Below are positions 13,511 to 21,015 of a DNA stretch of 64,000 nt, piece by piece. The notes under the pieces are model-generated. The model was not told the origin of the DNA and made no database searches. It saw only the letters and a list, made by a program, of their open reading frames with translations. Positions within the stretch are counted from its first letter, which is position 1, and every line of letters begins with the position of its first letter. This DNA is from SSSZ01 sp016790965 (GTDB lineage: Bacteria > Pseudomonadota > Gammaproteobacteria > Burkholderiales > Rhodocyclaceae), in assembly GCA_016790965.1 (NCBI GenBank), contig JAEUNZ010000030.1, positions 1 to 64,000 on the forward strand. Direction: 5' to 3'. The translations under genes were made by a program, and so were the position numbers.

Positions 13511-13540
13511 GCTTCGGCCACCCGGCGGCGCGACGCCGGG

Positions 13541-13861
13541 TCACACGGCGAAGACGTGCTTGACCCGCAGCGCCGCTTCCCCGGCTTCGATCCTGAGCAG
13601 GCGGGCGATGTTGGGGTGCTTGCCCGGATTGCTGCGCTCGTCCTCGCTATGCTCGGCGAAGAGTTCCAGCCCCATCTTCGCCGCCTCTGCCGTGATGGCG
13701 CCGTAAGTCTGGGCCAGGTGGTTATAGACGGCGAGCGAACCCTGGCTGCCGGACTTGTTCTCGATGGTGGCAACGAGATTGCCCTCTGCATCGAGGAGAT
13801 TCAGGGCTGCAAGATGGGAAATCCCGGGAAGTTTCTTCAAGTTTTCTGCGAATTGACTCAT
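13541..13861 (-). CDS. DUF2322-like small protein
   Basis: A 106-residue soluble protein without signal peptide. The sequence (LKKLPGISHLAALNLLDAEG, GSLAVYNHLAQTYGAI, GLELFAEHSEDERSNPGKHPNI) looks to me like the DUF2322 family known from Beta- and Gammaproteobacteria; this is recall rather than a search. Function unknown. Its ATG overlaps the stop of the zinc-ribbon membrane gene in an ATGA, so the two are translationally coupled and may act together. Confidence 0.65.
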   Translation of the reverse strand: MSQFAENLKKLPGISHLAALNLLDAEGNLVATIENKSGSQGSLAVYNHLAQTYGAITAEAAKMGLELFAEHSEDERSNPGKHPNIARLLRIEAGEAALRVKHVFAV

Positions 13862-14133
13862 TTCCAGTCCTGTTTGGCCCTGACCATGCCGAGGATGAGG
13901 CCGGTGGTGAAGGTGGCGACGGGCAACGCAAAGACGATGGCCTTGATTCCCCGCTCGGCGCCGAAGAGGTAGAGGAGGACGAGCGCCGGCACTAGGCCGA
14001 CGGTCAGGCCGAGAAGGCCTCCCTTGACGCCTCCCACGATGACGTCGCGCTCGGTCGTCTTGAGCTCGCCGACACAGAAGGGGCAGTAGAGGGCGCCCTC
14101 CGGCACTTCCTTCCCGCATTTTCCGCATTGCAT
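13858..14133 (-). CDS. Zinc-ribbon membrane protein
   Basis: A 91-residue protein with an N-terminal zinc ribbon (MQCGKCGKEVPEGALYCPFC, four Cys in CxxC...CxxC) and two C-terminal hydrophobic helices (GLLGLTVGLVPALVLLYLFG and AIVFALPVATFTTGLILGMV). The ribbon would face the cytoplasm. Function unknown. It is the first gene of a two-gene minus-strand operon and overlaps the DUF2322-like gene by four bases. Confidence 0.75.
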   Translation of the reverse strand: MQCGKCGKEVPEGALYCPFCVGELKTTERDVIVGGVKGGLLGLTVGLVPALVLLYLFGAERGIKAIVFALPVATFTTGLILGMVRAKQDWK

Positions 14134-14293
14134 GGGCTAGTAGTCCGTCAAATTGGTTGGCGTGAATACCGAGGCGCCCATCCGCGCCCCGGTCGCGCGA
14201 AGCGAACCCCAGCCATAGCCGAAGCCCTGGCGAGGATGCGCGACGGCGGGAATGCGGGGCGTGCCGAACGGTGCTGAACCCATTGGACTGACT

Positions 14294-14460
14294 ACCAGGC
14301 CTTTCGCCGGGCCGACCCAAGGAAGGCCTGCGCCCCCCCGGGGGGCAGCGAGCACAGCGAGCGTGGGGGTCGTTCCAACCAGGCCTTTCGCCGGGCCGAC
14401 CCAAGGAAGGCCTGCGCCCCCCCTGGGGGGCAGCGAGCACAGCGAGCGTGGGGGTCGTCC
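14294..14460. repeat. 84-bp GC-rich element in tandem, two units
   Basis: Two almost identical units (14294-14377 and 14378-14460) starting ACCAGGCCTTTCGCCGGG, then a run of C and G, then GCAGCGAGCACAGCGAGCG and TGGGGGTCGT. Differences are limited to about the C/G run and the last few bases. They fill the gap between the purB stop and the zinc-ribbon gene. Together with 14134-14293, which holds no convincing gene, this is a 330-base non-coding stretch. A lineage-specific dispersed repeat is the likely explanation. Confidence 0.85.
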
Positions 14461-14463
14461 CAT

Positions 14464-15831
14464 TCAGATGCGTTTGGCCAGCTCCGCAGCCTTGCCCGTG
14501 TAATCCCAGGGCGTCAGCTTGAGCAGTTCGGCCTTGGCGGCGTCGGGGATGGCCAGGGTGGCCACGAAGGCCTGCATGCCTGCGCGGGAAACCCGGGTGC
14601 CGCGGGTCAATTCCTTCAGTTTTTCGTAGGCCTCGGGCACCGCGTAGCGGCGCATGACGGTCTGGATGGGCTCGGCCAGCAGTTCCCAGTTGGCGTCCAG
14701 GTCGGCACGCATGAGGTCGGCGTTGATTTCCAGCTTGCCCAGGCCCTTGAGCAGCGAATCGTAGGCCAGCAGCGTGTAGCCGAGGCCGACACCCATGTTG
14801 CGCAGCACGGTGGAGTCGGTGAGATCACGCTGCCAGCGGGAAATGGGCAGCTTCTCGGCCAGGTGCTTGAGCACGGCATTGGCCAGACCCAGGTTGCCCT
14901 CGGAGTTCTCGAAATCGATGGGATTGACCTTGTGGGGCATGGTGGAAGAACCGATTTCGCCGGCCTTCACCTTCTGCTTGAAGAAACCGAGGGAGATGTA
15001 GCCCCAGATATCCCGGTCCAGGTCGATGAGGATGCTGTTGGCCCGGGCAAAGGCGTCGAACAGTTCGGCCAGGGCGTCGTGGGGTTCGATCTGGATGGTG
15101 TAGGGATTGAATGTGAGCCCCAGGGATTCGACGAAGCGCTTGGCAAAACCCTCCCAGTCGTAGCCCGGATAGGCCGCCAGATGGGCGTTGTAGTTGCCGA
15201 CGGCGCCGTTGATCTTGCCCAGCAACTCGACGCCGGCGATGCGGGCACGGGCTCGTTGCAGGCGGTAGGCCACGTTGGCCATTTCCTTACCCAGGGTGGT
15301 GGGCGTCGCCGGCTGGCCGTGGGTGCGGCTCATCATCGGCACTTCGGCGTGGGCGTGGGCCAGTTCCCGCAGCTTGGCGATGACCTGATCCAGGGCCGGT
15401 AACAGGGCCGCCTCCCGGGCGCCCTTGCACATCAGGGCATGGGACAGGTTGTTGATGTCTTCCGAGGTGCAGGCGAAGTGGATGAACTCGCTGACCTTCA
15501 CCACCTCGGCGTTGGCCTTGGTCTTACCCTTGATCCAGTACTCCAGAGCCTTGACGTCGTGGTTGGTGGTGGCCTCGATGGCTTTCACCTCGGCGGCCTG
15601 CTCGGGGCCGAAATTGGCCACCAGAGCATCCAGTTCCGCCACTGTCGCCGGGGAGAAAGCGGCGATCTCGCTAAAATGAGGCTCGGCGGCCAGTGCCTTG
15701 AGCCATTCGATCTCCACTTTCAGGCGGGCGCCGATGAGGCCGAATTCCGAAAAATGCTCGCGCAGGGCATCGACCTTGCCGGCGTAGCGGCCATCGAGAG
15801 GGGAAAGGGCCGTAAGGAGGGTGGCAGTCAT
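14464..15831 (-). CDS. purB: Adenylosuccinate lyase
   Basis: Splits SAICAR and adenylosuccinate in purine synthesis. Length 455 residues, typical of the E. coli type. Signatures: the N-terminal LSPLDGRYAGK, TSEDINNLSHALM, SRTHGQPATPTTLGKEMANV with the catalytic His, and the fumarate-lyase signature GSSTMPHKVNPIDFENSEGN with the catalytic Ser. It appears monocistronic, with its own promoter upstream and the GC-rich tandem repeat immediately downstream. Confidence 0.97.
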   Translation of the reverse strand: MTATLLTALSPLDGRYAGKVDALREHFSEFGLIGARLKVEIEWLKALAAEPHFSEIAAFSPATVAELDALVANFGPEQAAEVKAIEATTNHDVKALEYWIKGKTKANAEVVKVSEFIHFACTSEDINNLSHALMCKGAREAALLPALDQVIAKLRELAHAHAEVPMMSRTHGQPATPTTLGKEMANVAYRLQRARARIAGVELLGKINGAVGNYNAHLAAYPGYDWEGFAKRFVESLGLTFNPYTIQIEPHDALAELFDAFARANSILIDLDRDIWGYISLGFFKQKVKAGEIGSSTMPHKVNPIDFENSEGNLGLANAVLKHLAEKLPISRWQRDLTDSTVLRNMGVGLGYTLLAYDSLLKGLGKLEINADLMRADLDANWELLAEPIQTVMRRYAVPEAYEKLKELTRGTRVSRAGMQAFVATLAIPDAAKAELLKLTPWDYTGKAAELAKRI

Positions 15832-15861
15832 GGCAGCGTCCGGGGGGCGGAAAAGGGCGCC

Positions 15862-15890
15862 ATTTTATCCGTCCGCGCTGCATCGCAGCA
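15862..15890 (-). promoter_or_regulatory. Candidate purB promoter
   Basis: On the minus strand, TAAAAT (15867-15862) lies about 30 bases before the purB ATG, with a TTGCTG-like -35 about 18 bases further upstream. Reasonable sigma70 match; not proven. Confidence 0.4.
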
Positions 15891-15954
15891 AACGGCAGGG
15901 AAATTCCCGATGACCGTGAAATGCTCGAGCACCGTAAAGTGGGGGTCGGTAGGC

Positions 15955-15960
15955 TATAAT
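15955..15960 (+). promoter_or_regulatory. TATAAT -10 element of the GST gene
   Basis: A perfect TATAAT 38 bases before the start of the GST gene. No good -35 hexamer is visible 16-18 bases upstream. Confidence 0.45.
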
Positions 15961-15998
15961 CCGCCCACCCCAAAAACGGATCACCTACGAGAAAAACC

Positions 15999-16607
15999 AT
16001 GAAGCTGATCGGCTCCCTGACCAGCCCGTTTGTCCGCAAGGTTCGCATCGTCCTGGCAGAAAAGAAGATCGATTACGACTTCGAGGTCGAGTCCCCCTGG
16101 ACAGAGGACAGCAAGGTTCCTGACTACAACCCCCTGGGCAAGATCCCCGTCCTGCTGCTGGACGATGACACCCCCCTGTTCGACTCCCGGGTCATCGTCG
16201 AGTACGTCGACAGCGTCACCCCGAACAACAAGCTCTTCCCGAGCCCCAATCGAGAACGCATCGAGGTGAAGCGCTGGGAAGCCTTGGCCGACGGCGTGTG
16301 CGAGGCGGCCGCCACGGCTTTTGTGGAAGCCAAGCGGCCCAAGAAGGAACAAAGTCCCACTTGGATCGAACGCCAGCGGGCCAAGATCGTCCGCGGCCTG
16401 GAATTCATGTCCGAGGAACTGGGCGAAAAGACCTACTGCACGGGCACCCACATTTCCCTGGCCGACCTGGCCGTGGGGGTTTCCCTGGGCTACCTGGCCT
16501 TCCGCTTTCCCGACATCGACTGGCAGAGCACCCACCCCAATCTGGCCAAGCTCTACGACAAGCTGATGCACCGGGCGTCCTTCGCCGACACTGTGCCGCG
16601 CGAGTAA
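15999..16607 (+). CDS. Glutathione S-transferase family protein, YibF-like
   Basis: A 202-residue cytosolic protein. Residues 1-80 form the thioredoxin-like glutathione domain (MKLIGSLTSPFVRKVRIVLAEKKIDY, with the Ser-Pro-Phe-Val-Arg active-site segment, NPLGKIPVLLLDDDTPLFDSRVI with the cis-Pro and the ES/DS glutathione-binding residues). The rest is the helical C-terminal domain with the N-capping/hydrophobic staple THISLADLAVGV. Closest match from memory is E. coli YibF. Substrate unknown. Stands alone downstream of a TATAAT, divergent from purB. Confidence 0.88.
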   Translation: MKLIGSLTSPFVRKVRIVLAEKKIDYDFEVESPWTEDSKVPDYNPLGKIPVLLLDDDTPLFDSRVIVEYVDSVTPNNKLFPSPNRERIEVKRWEALADGVCEAAATAFVEAKRPKKEQSPTWIERQRAKIVRGLEFMSEELGEKTYCTGTHISLADLAVGVSLGYLAFRFPDIDWQSTHPNLAKLYDKLMHRASFADTVPRE

Positions 16608-16624
16608 AGCGTGGTACCTGGCCC

Positions 16625-16662
16625 GTCACCCTCGTTCTGACCCGCAGATACGAGAGGGTGAC
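16625..16662. repeat. Inverted repeat after the GST gene
   Basis: GTCACCCTC...GAGGGTGAC with an extra GT/AC pair across a small bulge, 17 bases past the GST stop. No T run, so it is a weak terminator at best. The remaining bases to 16868 show nothing else I can assign. Confidence 0.4.
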
Positions 16663-16868
16663 GGAGGGACGCTTCACAAATTTCAAGCCCACCTCCGCGC
16701 ACCCGCCAACCCTAGGTATTTGCAGCGTTTCAGCCGGCAAAGGGGGTGCGGAACTTCTGCGCGGCGGGTAAGCGGCCGAGATCCCTTGCCCTGTGCCCCG
16801 CACCTTGGTTCAGGACTGCACTGTCGCTGGGTGAGACGGTGCCCGGCGGCGAAACGCGAATTCCAGGA

Positions 16869-17270
16869 TCAATAGGCCGAGGGAACAGCCGGACCGGACG
16901 GGGCAGGCTTCTTCCCCGGCGCAGCCACGTGCCAGGTGCCTCCCTGGCCGTCACCATTGCGTTCGCCCGGCTTGGTGTCGCCAGCGAAGAAATAGAGGGG
17001 CTTGCCCTTGAAGGCCCACTGGGTGCCGCCGTCTTCCCGGGCGACGATACTGAAATCGCCACCGGCCAGGGCCGGATTGGCCACCGCGAAGGGGGGCCAG
17101 GCCGCCGCGCAGCCTCCGCTGCAATTACTCTTGCCGCTGGAGTCCTTGTCGAAGGTGTAGAGCGTGCGGCCTTCCTTGTTAGTCAGAACGCCGTCCTTCT
17201 CGACGGTGGGGTTGGCCTGGACCAGGCCGGCGAGGGCGACAAGGGCGGTGGCGATGACGATGCGCTTCAT
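16869..17270 (-). CDS. Secreted protein with COG4315-type repeats
   Basis: 133 residues with a signal peptide (MKRIVIATALVALAGLVQA). The mature part has the two Y/F-x-F/Y-x-x-D type repeats of the secreted-repeat family (PF03640/COG4315): EGRTLYTFDKDSSGKSNCSGGCAAAWPPF and KGKPLYFFAGDTKPGERNGDGQGGTWHVA. The conserved Cys pair is present. The function of this family is not established; members often sit beside ECF sigma factors, as here. ATG 17270 has GGAGATCACC upstream and gives the signal peptide. Separated by 86 bases from the anti-sigma gene on the same strand, so probably part of that regulon. Confidence 0.85.
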   Translation of the reverse strand: MKRIVIATALVALAGLVQANPTVEKDGVLTNKEGRTLYTFDKDSSGKSNCSGGCAAAWPPFAVANPALAGGDFSIVAREDGGTQWAFKGKPLYFFAGDTKPGERNGDGQGGTWHVAAPGKKPAPSGPAVPSAY

Positions 17271-17356
17271 GGTGATCTCCTGTTCGGTTGAGGATGAACG
17301 GGGTTTATCTATCCCGTGGCCCCACTTACGGGGGTGCCCGCGGATCGGATGCAGGG

Positions 17357-18112
17357 TCACCAGAGTTTGACGCAATGACCCTTCAGCAGGAACTCACCGG
17401 GCGCATCGCCGGGCCGGGCCGGGGCGTCCTGCACCGTCACCGCGAGTTGGGCAACGTTGGCGAGCAGACGTTCTGCCGTGTCGTCGAGCATCACCGCGCC
17501 GGCCCCCTTGGCAGGAACCAGACCCAGGGGAATGGGCGGCAGGGCCGTGCCCGCCTTGTCCCGGGGCAGGCCCCACAATTGCAGGACCCGGCCGGCTGGC
17601 AGTTCCACCGGGCGAAGCACTTTGAAGGTCAGGCGCCGGCCGTGGCGCGTCGCGCTGGCCAGCACCGTCGGCCGGCCCTCGGCGTCGAGGAGCAGGCCGA
17701 TATAGCTTTGCGGCAGGGATTGCTCGCGCTGGGCGAGTTGATCGAGGCCGACGAAACGTTCCGGCATGTGCACCACCAGGGCGATGCTGGCGACGAGGCC
17801 GAAGGCCACCCCCAGCAGGGGACTGGCCCAGGCCAGCCAACGGCTGCGCGGGGCCGGCCGGCCGGCTTGTTCGGGTTGACGCGCCCCCGGCAGACGGCGG
17901 GCGATGCCCGGCCATACGCTCTCGGGCGGGGCGACCGGCGGCACGGCAACGGCCAGCCCCCCGAGGCGCCGCTCCCAGGCCTCCAGCGCGTTCCGCGCCG
18001 GCAGGCTGCGCAGCAGATGGCGCCGGAAGCGATGGCGTGCCCGGGGAGCGAGGGTGCCCAGGGCATACTGGGACGCCAGATGGTCGAGGAGCGGGGGGCG
18101 GTCGTAGTTCAT
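17357..18112 (-). CDS. Anti-sigma factor, RskA/ChrR-like
   Basis: 251 residues. The N-terminus (MNYDRPPLLDHLASQYALGTLAPRARHRF) is the cytoplasmic anti-sigma domain, one transmembrane helix (WASPLLGVAFGLVASIALVV, about residues 97-117) follows, and residues 120-251 form a periplasmic RskA-type domain with VLQLWGLPRDKAGTALPPIPLGLV. It would hold the ECF sigma factor inactive until a periplasmic signal. Overlaps the sigma gene by four bases (ATGA), the usual arrangement for tightly coupled partners. Confidence 0.88.
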   Translation of the reverse strand: MNYDRPPLLDHLASQYALGTLAPRARHRFRRHLLRSLPARNALEAWERRLGGLAVAVPPVAPPESVWPGIARRLPGARQPEQAGRPAPRSRWLAWASPLLGVAFGLVASIALVVHMPERFVGLDQLAQREQSLPQSYIGLLLDAEGRPTVLASATRHGRRLTFKVLRPVELPAGRVLQLWGLPRDKAGTALPPIPLGLVPAKGAGAVMLDDTAERLLANVAQLAVTVQDAPARPGDAPGEFLLKGHCVKLW

Positions 18113-18738
18113 GCCGAGTCGGCGCCCTGGAGGCCGCCGGCCTCCAGGCAGCGTTTCAGGGATTCCAGACCGCGCCGCACCCACGCTTTGACGGTGCCCA
18201 GAGGCGCTGCCATGCGTTCCGCCACTTCACTGTGGGAAAGGCCGTGGTAGTAGGCCAGGGCCAGGCTCTGGCGGTGGCGGGCATCGGCGGATTCCAGGCA
18301 CTGGCGGATGGCCAGGGTGTCGCCGGCGCTTTCCAGCAAGGTGAGAGGGTCGTGGCCGTCGTCGGGGATGTCGCGCTCCAGCCCGTCCTCGTCCCGCGGC
18401 AGTTCGGTCTCGCGCCGGGCGGGAGCGCTGCGTACCTGATCTAGAGCCTTGTTGCGGGCGATGCTGATCAGCCAGGTCATCGGCTGCCCCTGGCTGGCGC
18501 TGTACCCGGCGGCGTTGTGCCATGCGCTCACGTAAGTCTCCTGCAACAGCTCCTCGGCGAGATCCTGCCGCCGGGAGATACGGAGGATGACCCCGAACAG
18601 ATGCGCCGACGTGCGCTCGTAGAGCACGCGCAAGGCGCCCTGATCACCGAGGGCGACGCGGGAGATCAGGGCTTGCAGGATTTCTGAACCGTTTTCGGAC
18701 ATGGAGAGCGCTGGCTTGGCGAGCAATGATCTTGCCAT
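18109..18738 (-). CDS. ECF RNA polymerase sigma factor, SigK-like
   Basis: 209 residues with region 2 (ALRVLYERTSAHLFGVILRISRRQDLAEELLQETYVSAWHNA... GQPMTWLISIARNKALDQVRS) and region 4 (ALAYYHGLSHSEVAERMAAPLGTVKAWVRRGLESLKRCL). A long acidic linker separates them. It belongs with the following anti-sigma gene. ATG 18738 has AGG in front; ATG 18702 (MSENGSE) is an alternative giving 197 residues. The secreted-repeat protein two genes down is a likely target. The signal sensed is unknown. Confidence 0.9.
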   Translation of the reverse strand: MARSLLAKPALSMSENGSEILQALISRVALGDQGALRVLYERTSAHLFGVILRISRRQDLAEELLQETYVSAWHNAAGYSASQGQPMTWLISIARNKALDQVRSAPARRETELPRDEDGLERDIPDDGHDPLTLLESAGDTLAIRQCLESADARHRQSLALAYYHGLSHSEVAERMAAPLGTVKAWVRRGLESLKRCLEAGGLQGADSA

Positions 18739-18822
18739 AAACCTGCGCAGCGGTCAGCGATCGTGAAACATTCGGACACCGCCGGGCATGACGCGCGGAG
18801 GCGAACGGATTTTTCCCGGCAC

Positions 18823-19920
18823 TCAGCGAATGACGCCGCCCCCCAGGCAGACGCGAGATTCGTAGAGCACCACCGACTGACCGGGAGTCAGCGCCCACTG
18901 GGGCTCGGCAAAACGAATTTCGGCGCCTTCGCCATCGACCCGCTCCACTTCACAGGGCTGGTCGGCCGTGCGATAGCGAGGCTTGGCGGTGTAAACCCAA
19001 TGGGTGTGGGGCGCCTGGCCGGAGACCCAGGAAAGCTGCTCCGCCACCAGGACGTCCCGGTAGAGGGCGGGGTGCTCGTGGCCCTGGACGACGTAGAGGA
19101 CGTTCTTCTCCATGTCCTTGCCGGCGACGAACCAGGCGTCGTGGTCGCCACCGCCAGGCTGGCCCTTTTCCTTGACGCCGCCGATCAGCAGCCCTTTACG
19201 CTGCCCCAGGGTGTGGTACATGAGACCGTCGTGTTCCCCCAGCACCTTGCCGTCGTCGAGGCGGCGGATTTCGCCCTTCTGCGGCGGCAGGTAGCGCATG
19301 AGGAATTCCTTGAAGGGCCGTTCACCGATGAAGCAGATGCCGGTGGAGTCCTTCTTGGCGGCGACGTGCAGGCCCTCGGCCTCGGCGATCCTGCGCACCT
19401 CGCGCTTGTAGAGCGCCGCGAGAGGAAATAGGGTCTTCGAGAGTTGCCCCTGATTCAAGCGGTAAAGGAAATAGCTCTGATCCTTGCTGCCGTCCTCGGC
19501 CTTCAAGAGCTGGAACCTGCCGTCGAATTCCCTTACCCCGGCGTAATGGCCGGTGGCGATCCGGTCGGCCCCCAGGGCGAGGGCATGGTCGAGGAAAGCA
19601 CGGAACTTGATTTCCGAATTACACAGAATATCCGGGTTGGGCGTGCGCCCTGCCTGGTACTCCCGGAGGAATTCAGCGAACACCCGCTCCCGGTACTCGA
19701 CGGAAAAATTGACCACTTCCACGTCGATGCCGATACGGTCGGCGACACTCATGACGTCGATGAGGTCCTGGCGGGACGAGCAGTACTCCTCGCTGTCGTC
19801 GTCCTCCCAGTTTTTCATGAACAGACCAATGACTTTCCAGCCCTGGCGCTTCAAGAGCAGCGCCGCCACGGAGGAATCGACACCGCCGGAGAGCCCGACG
19901 ACCACGGTTTTACTCGACAC
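18823..19920 (-). CDS. mnmA: tRNA-specific 2-thiouridylase MnmA
   Basis: Adds sulfur to uridine 34 of Lys, Glu and Gln tRNAs. 365 residues. The PP-loop is VVVGLSGGVDSSVAALLL; the two catalytic cysteines lie in NPDILCNSEIKF and STGICFIGERPF; GHYAGVREFDG and DQSYFLYRL are typical. The start is GTG at 19920, preceded by AAGGAGAAGG; upstream in-frame ATG would run into the previous gene. It overlaps the preceding secreted-protein gene by 11 bases, third gene of a minus-strand operon. Confidence 0.95.
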   Translation of the reverse strand: MSSKTVVVGLSGGVDSSVAALLLKRQGWKVIGLFMKNWEDDDSEEYCSSRQDLIDVMSVADRIGIDVEVVNFSVEYRERVFAEFLREYQAGRTPNPDILCNSEIKFRAFLDHALALGADRIATGHYAGVREFDGRFQLLKAEDGSKDQSYFLYRLNQGQLSKTLFPLAALYKREVRRIAEAEGLHVAAKKDSTGICFIGERPFKEFLMRYLPPQKGEIRRLDDGKVLGEHDGLMYHTLGQRKGLLIGGVKEKGQPGGGDHDAWFVAGKDMEKNVLYVVQGHEHPALYRDVLVAEQLSWVSGQAPHTHWVYTAKPRYRTADQPCEVERVDGEGAEIRFAEPQWALTPGQSVVLYESRVCLGGGVIR

Positions 19921-20455
19921 TGGAACCTTCTCCTTCCATCCAGGCGGCCAGCGGCAGGATGACCACCGGCTGCCCGTTATCCACAAACCAGCTATCCACG
20001 GCGTAGGACTCGCCGCTCGCCTGCTCCTCGATCACCGCGGCAAAATGCTGCGCCACTAGGTAGTGGGTCCGCCTTGCGGGTTCCCCAACCCGGTGCCAGT
20101 GCAGGGCACCGTAAGCCTCCAGGAGGCGCAGCAGGCGGGTCGTGGTGGTCGAATGGTCGATACAGTCCATGCGCCCGTCCAGGTCTCCGTCGGCGCCGTT
20201 GCCGGCGAGGTCGTGGCGGATGGGCGTCTGCTCGCCGGCCCAGCGATACAGCCTGCCCAGGGACTGGGCGAGCAGGGCGCGCTCCCCTGCCGCATTGTTC
20301 GCCAGGGCCAGGAGGCGCGTGGCTTCGAGCCACTGGTAATCGTCGAACACCACCTCGGCCTGGGCCGCGCAATCCCAGTTGTAGCAGACCGCGACCCGCT
20401 GCTCGGCAAGGGCCGGTCCTGCCAGGGCAAAGAGCAGCAAGAGGCGCGGAATCAT
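19910..20455 (-). CDS. Secreted protein of unknown function
   Basis: 181 residues with a short signal peptide (MIPRLLLLFALAGPALA). The mature part contains CYNWDCAAQAEV, a run of helices (RLLALANNAAGERALLAQSLGRLYRWAGEQTPIRHDLAGN), DMRMDCIDHSTTT-like DGRMDCIDHSTTTTRLLRLLEAYG and a beta-rich C-terminus. The DCIDH motif and lone cysteines suggest a papain-like or transglutaminase-like fold, but I do not recognise the family. It overlaps nudJ by four bases and mnmA by 11, so it is embedded in a translationally coupled operon. Confidence 0.75.
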   Translation of the reverse strand: MIPRLLLLFALAGPALAEQRVAVCYNWDCAAQAEVVFDDYQWLEATRLLALANNAAGERALLAQSLGRLYRWAGEQTPIRHDLAGNGADGDLDGRMDCIDHSTTTTRLLRLLEAYGALHWHRVGEPARRTHYLVAQHFAAVIEEQASGESYAVDSWFVDNGQPVVILPLAAWMEGEGSSVE

Positions 20456-20910
20456 CCGTAGTGGGTAAGGATTTCCAGCGGATATGCACACCCGGCCAGA
20501 CAATCCTCGATACAGCGCAGCACCAGGGGACTGCGGTGGCGGCCCGCTTCGCGCCGGATTTCCTCGGGCGACAGCCAATGGGCGGCAACGATGCCGGCAT
20601 CCAGGGGCCGATCCGCCTCCCAACCCACCAAGTCGCCGCCAAAAGCGAAGCGCAGGTAGGTGATATCCCGGGTGGGGTGGCGCCAGGTGTAGATCCCGAC
20701 CAGATGGGTGGGACGGAAGTGATAGGCCGTTTCTTCCAGGGCTTCCCGGGCGACGGCATTGACGAGGGCCTCACCCCTTTCCAGGTGGCCCGCCGGCTGG
20801 TTGAAGGCCAGGCCAGCCTCGGTTTCCTCCTCCACCAGGAGGAAGCGGCCGTCGCGCTGCACCACGGCGGCCACGGTCACATTGGGTTTCCAGACGTTCT
20901 TTTCGCTCAA
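20452..20910 (-). CDS. nudJ: Nudix hydrolase, NudJ-like
   Basis: 152 residues. The Nudix box is visible as GHLERGEALVNAVAREALEETAYHF (Gx5Ex7REUxEExGU pattern, with Thr-Ala at the end). Flanking sequence (NVTVAAVVQRDGRFLLVEEETEAGLAFNQPAGHLE) matches the thiamine-pyrophosphate phosphatase NudJ group, which is commonly encoded next to mnmA. The start is TTG 20910; an in-frame stop lies six codons upstream, so no ATG is available. First gene of the operon. Confidence 0.88.
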   Translation of the reverse strand: MSEKNVWKPNVTVAAVVQRDGRFLLVEEETEAGLAFNQPAGHLERGEALVNAVAREALEETAYHFRPTHLVGIYTWRHPTRDITYLRFAFGGDLVGWEADRPLDAGIVAAHWLSPEEIRREAGRHRSPLVLRCIEDCLAGCAYPLEILTHYG

Positions 20911-20974
20911 GATCCTGCTCGTTTAACGCTCGCCGCCAGGGGCCAAAGCGGCGATTTTACCCGAGGAAATCGGC

Positions 20975-20980
20975 TAGAAT
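20975..20980 (+). promoter_or_regulatory. TAGAAT -10-like element of ilvE
   Basis: TAGAAT 35 bases before the ilvE ATG, in the divergent gap to nudJ. No clear -35. Confidence 0.35.
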
Positions 20981-21015
20981 GTCGGGCTTTCGGCAGCAAG
21001 ACGGAGACACCCAAA

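Noticed and set aside
14294..14460. Possible CRISPR-like array
   Set aside because: Only two units with no spacers between them and no cas genes.
14134..14463. Possible small protein across the tandem repeats
   Set aside because: The frame consists of the repeated GC-rich unit; repetitive translation and no ribosome site make a gene unlikely.
20074..21015. Long 5' extension of ilvE
   Set aside because: The extension is antisense to nudJ and its neighbour and the known IlvE N-terminus begins at 21016.
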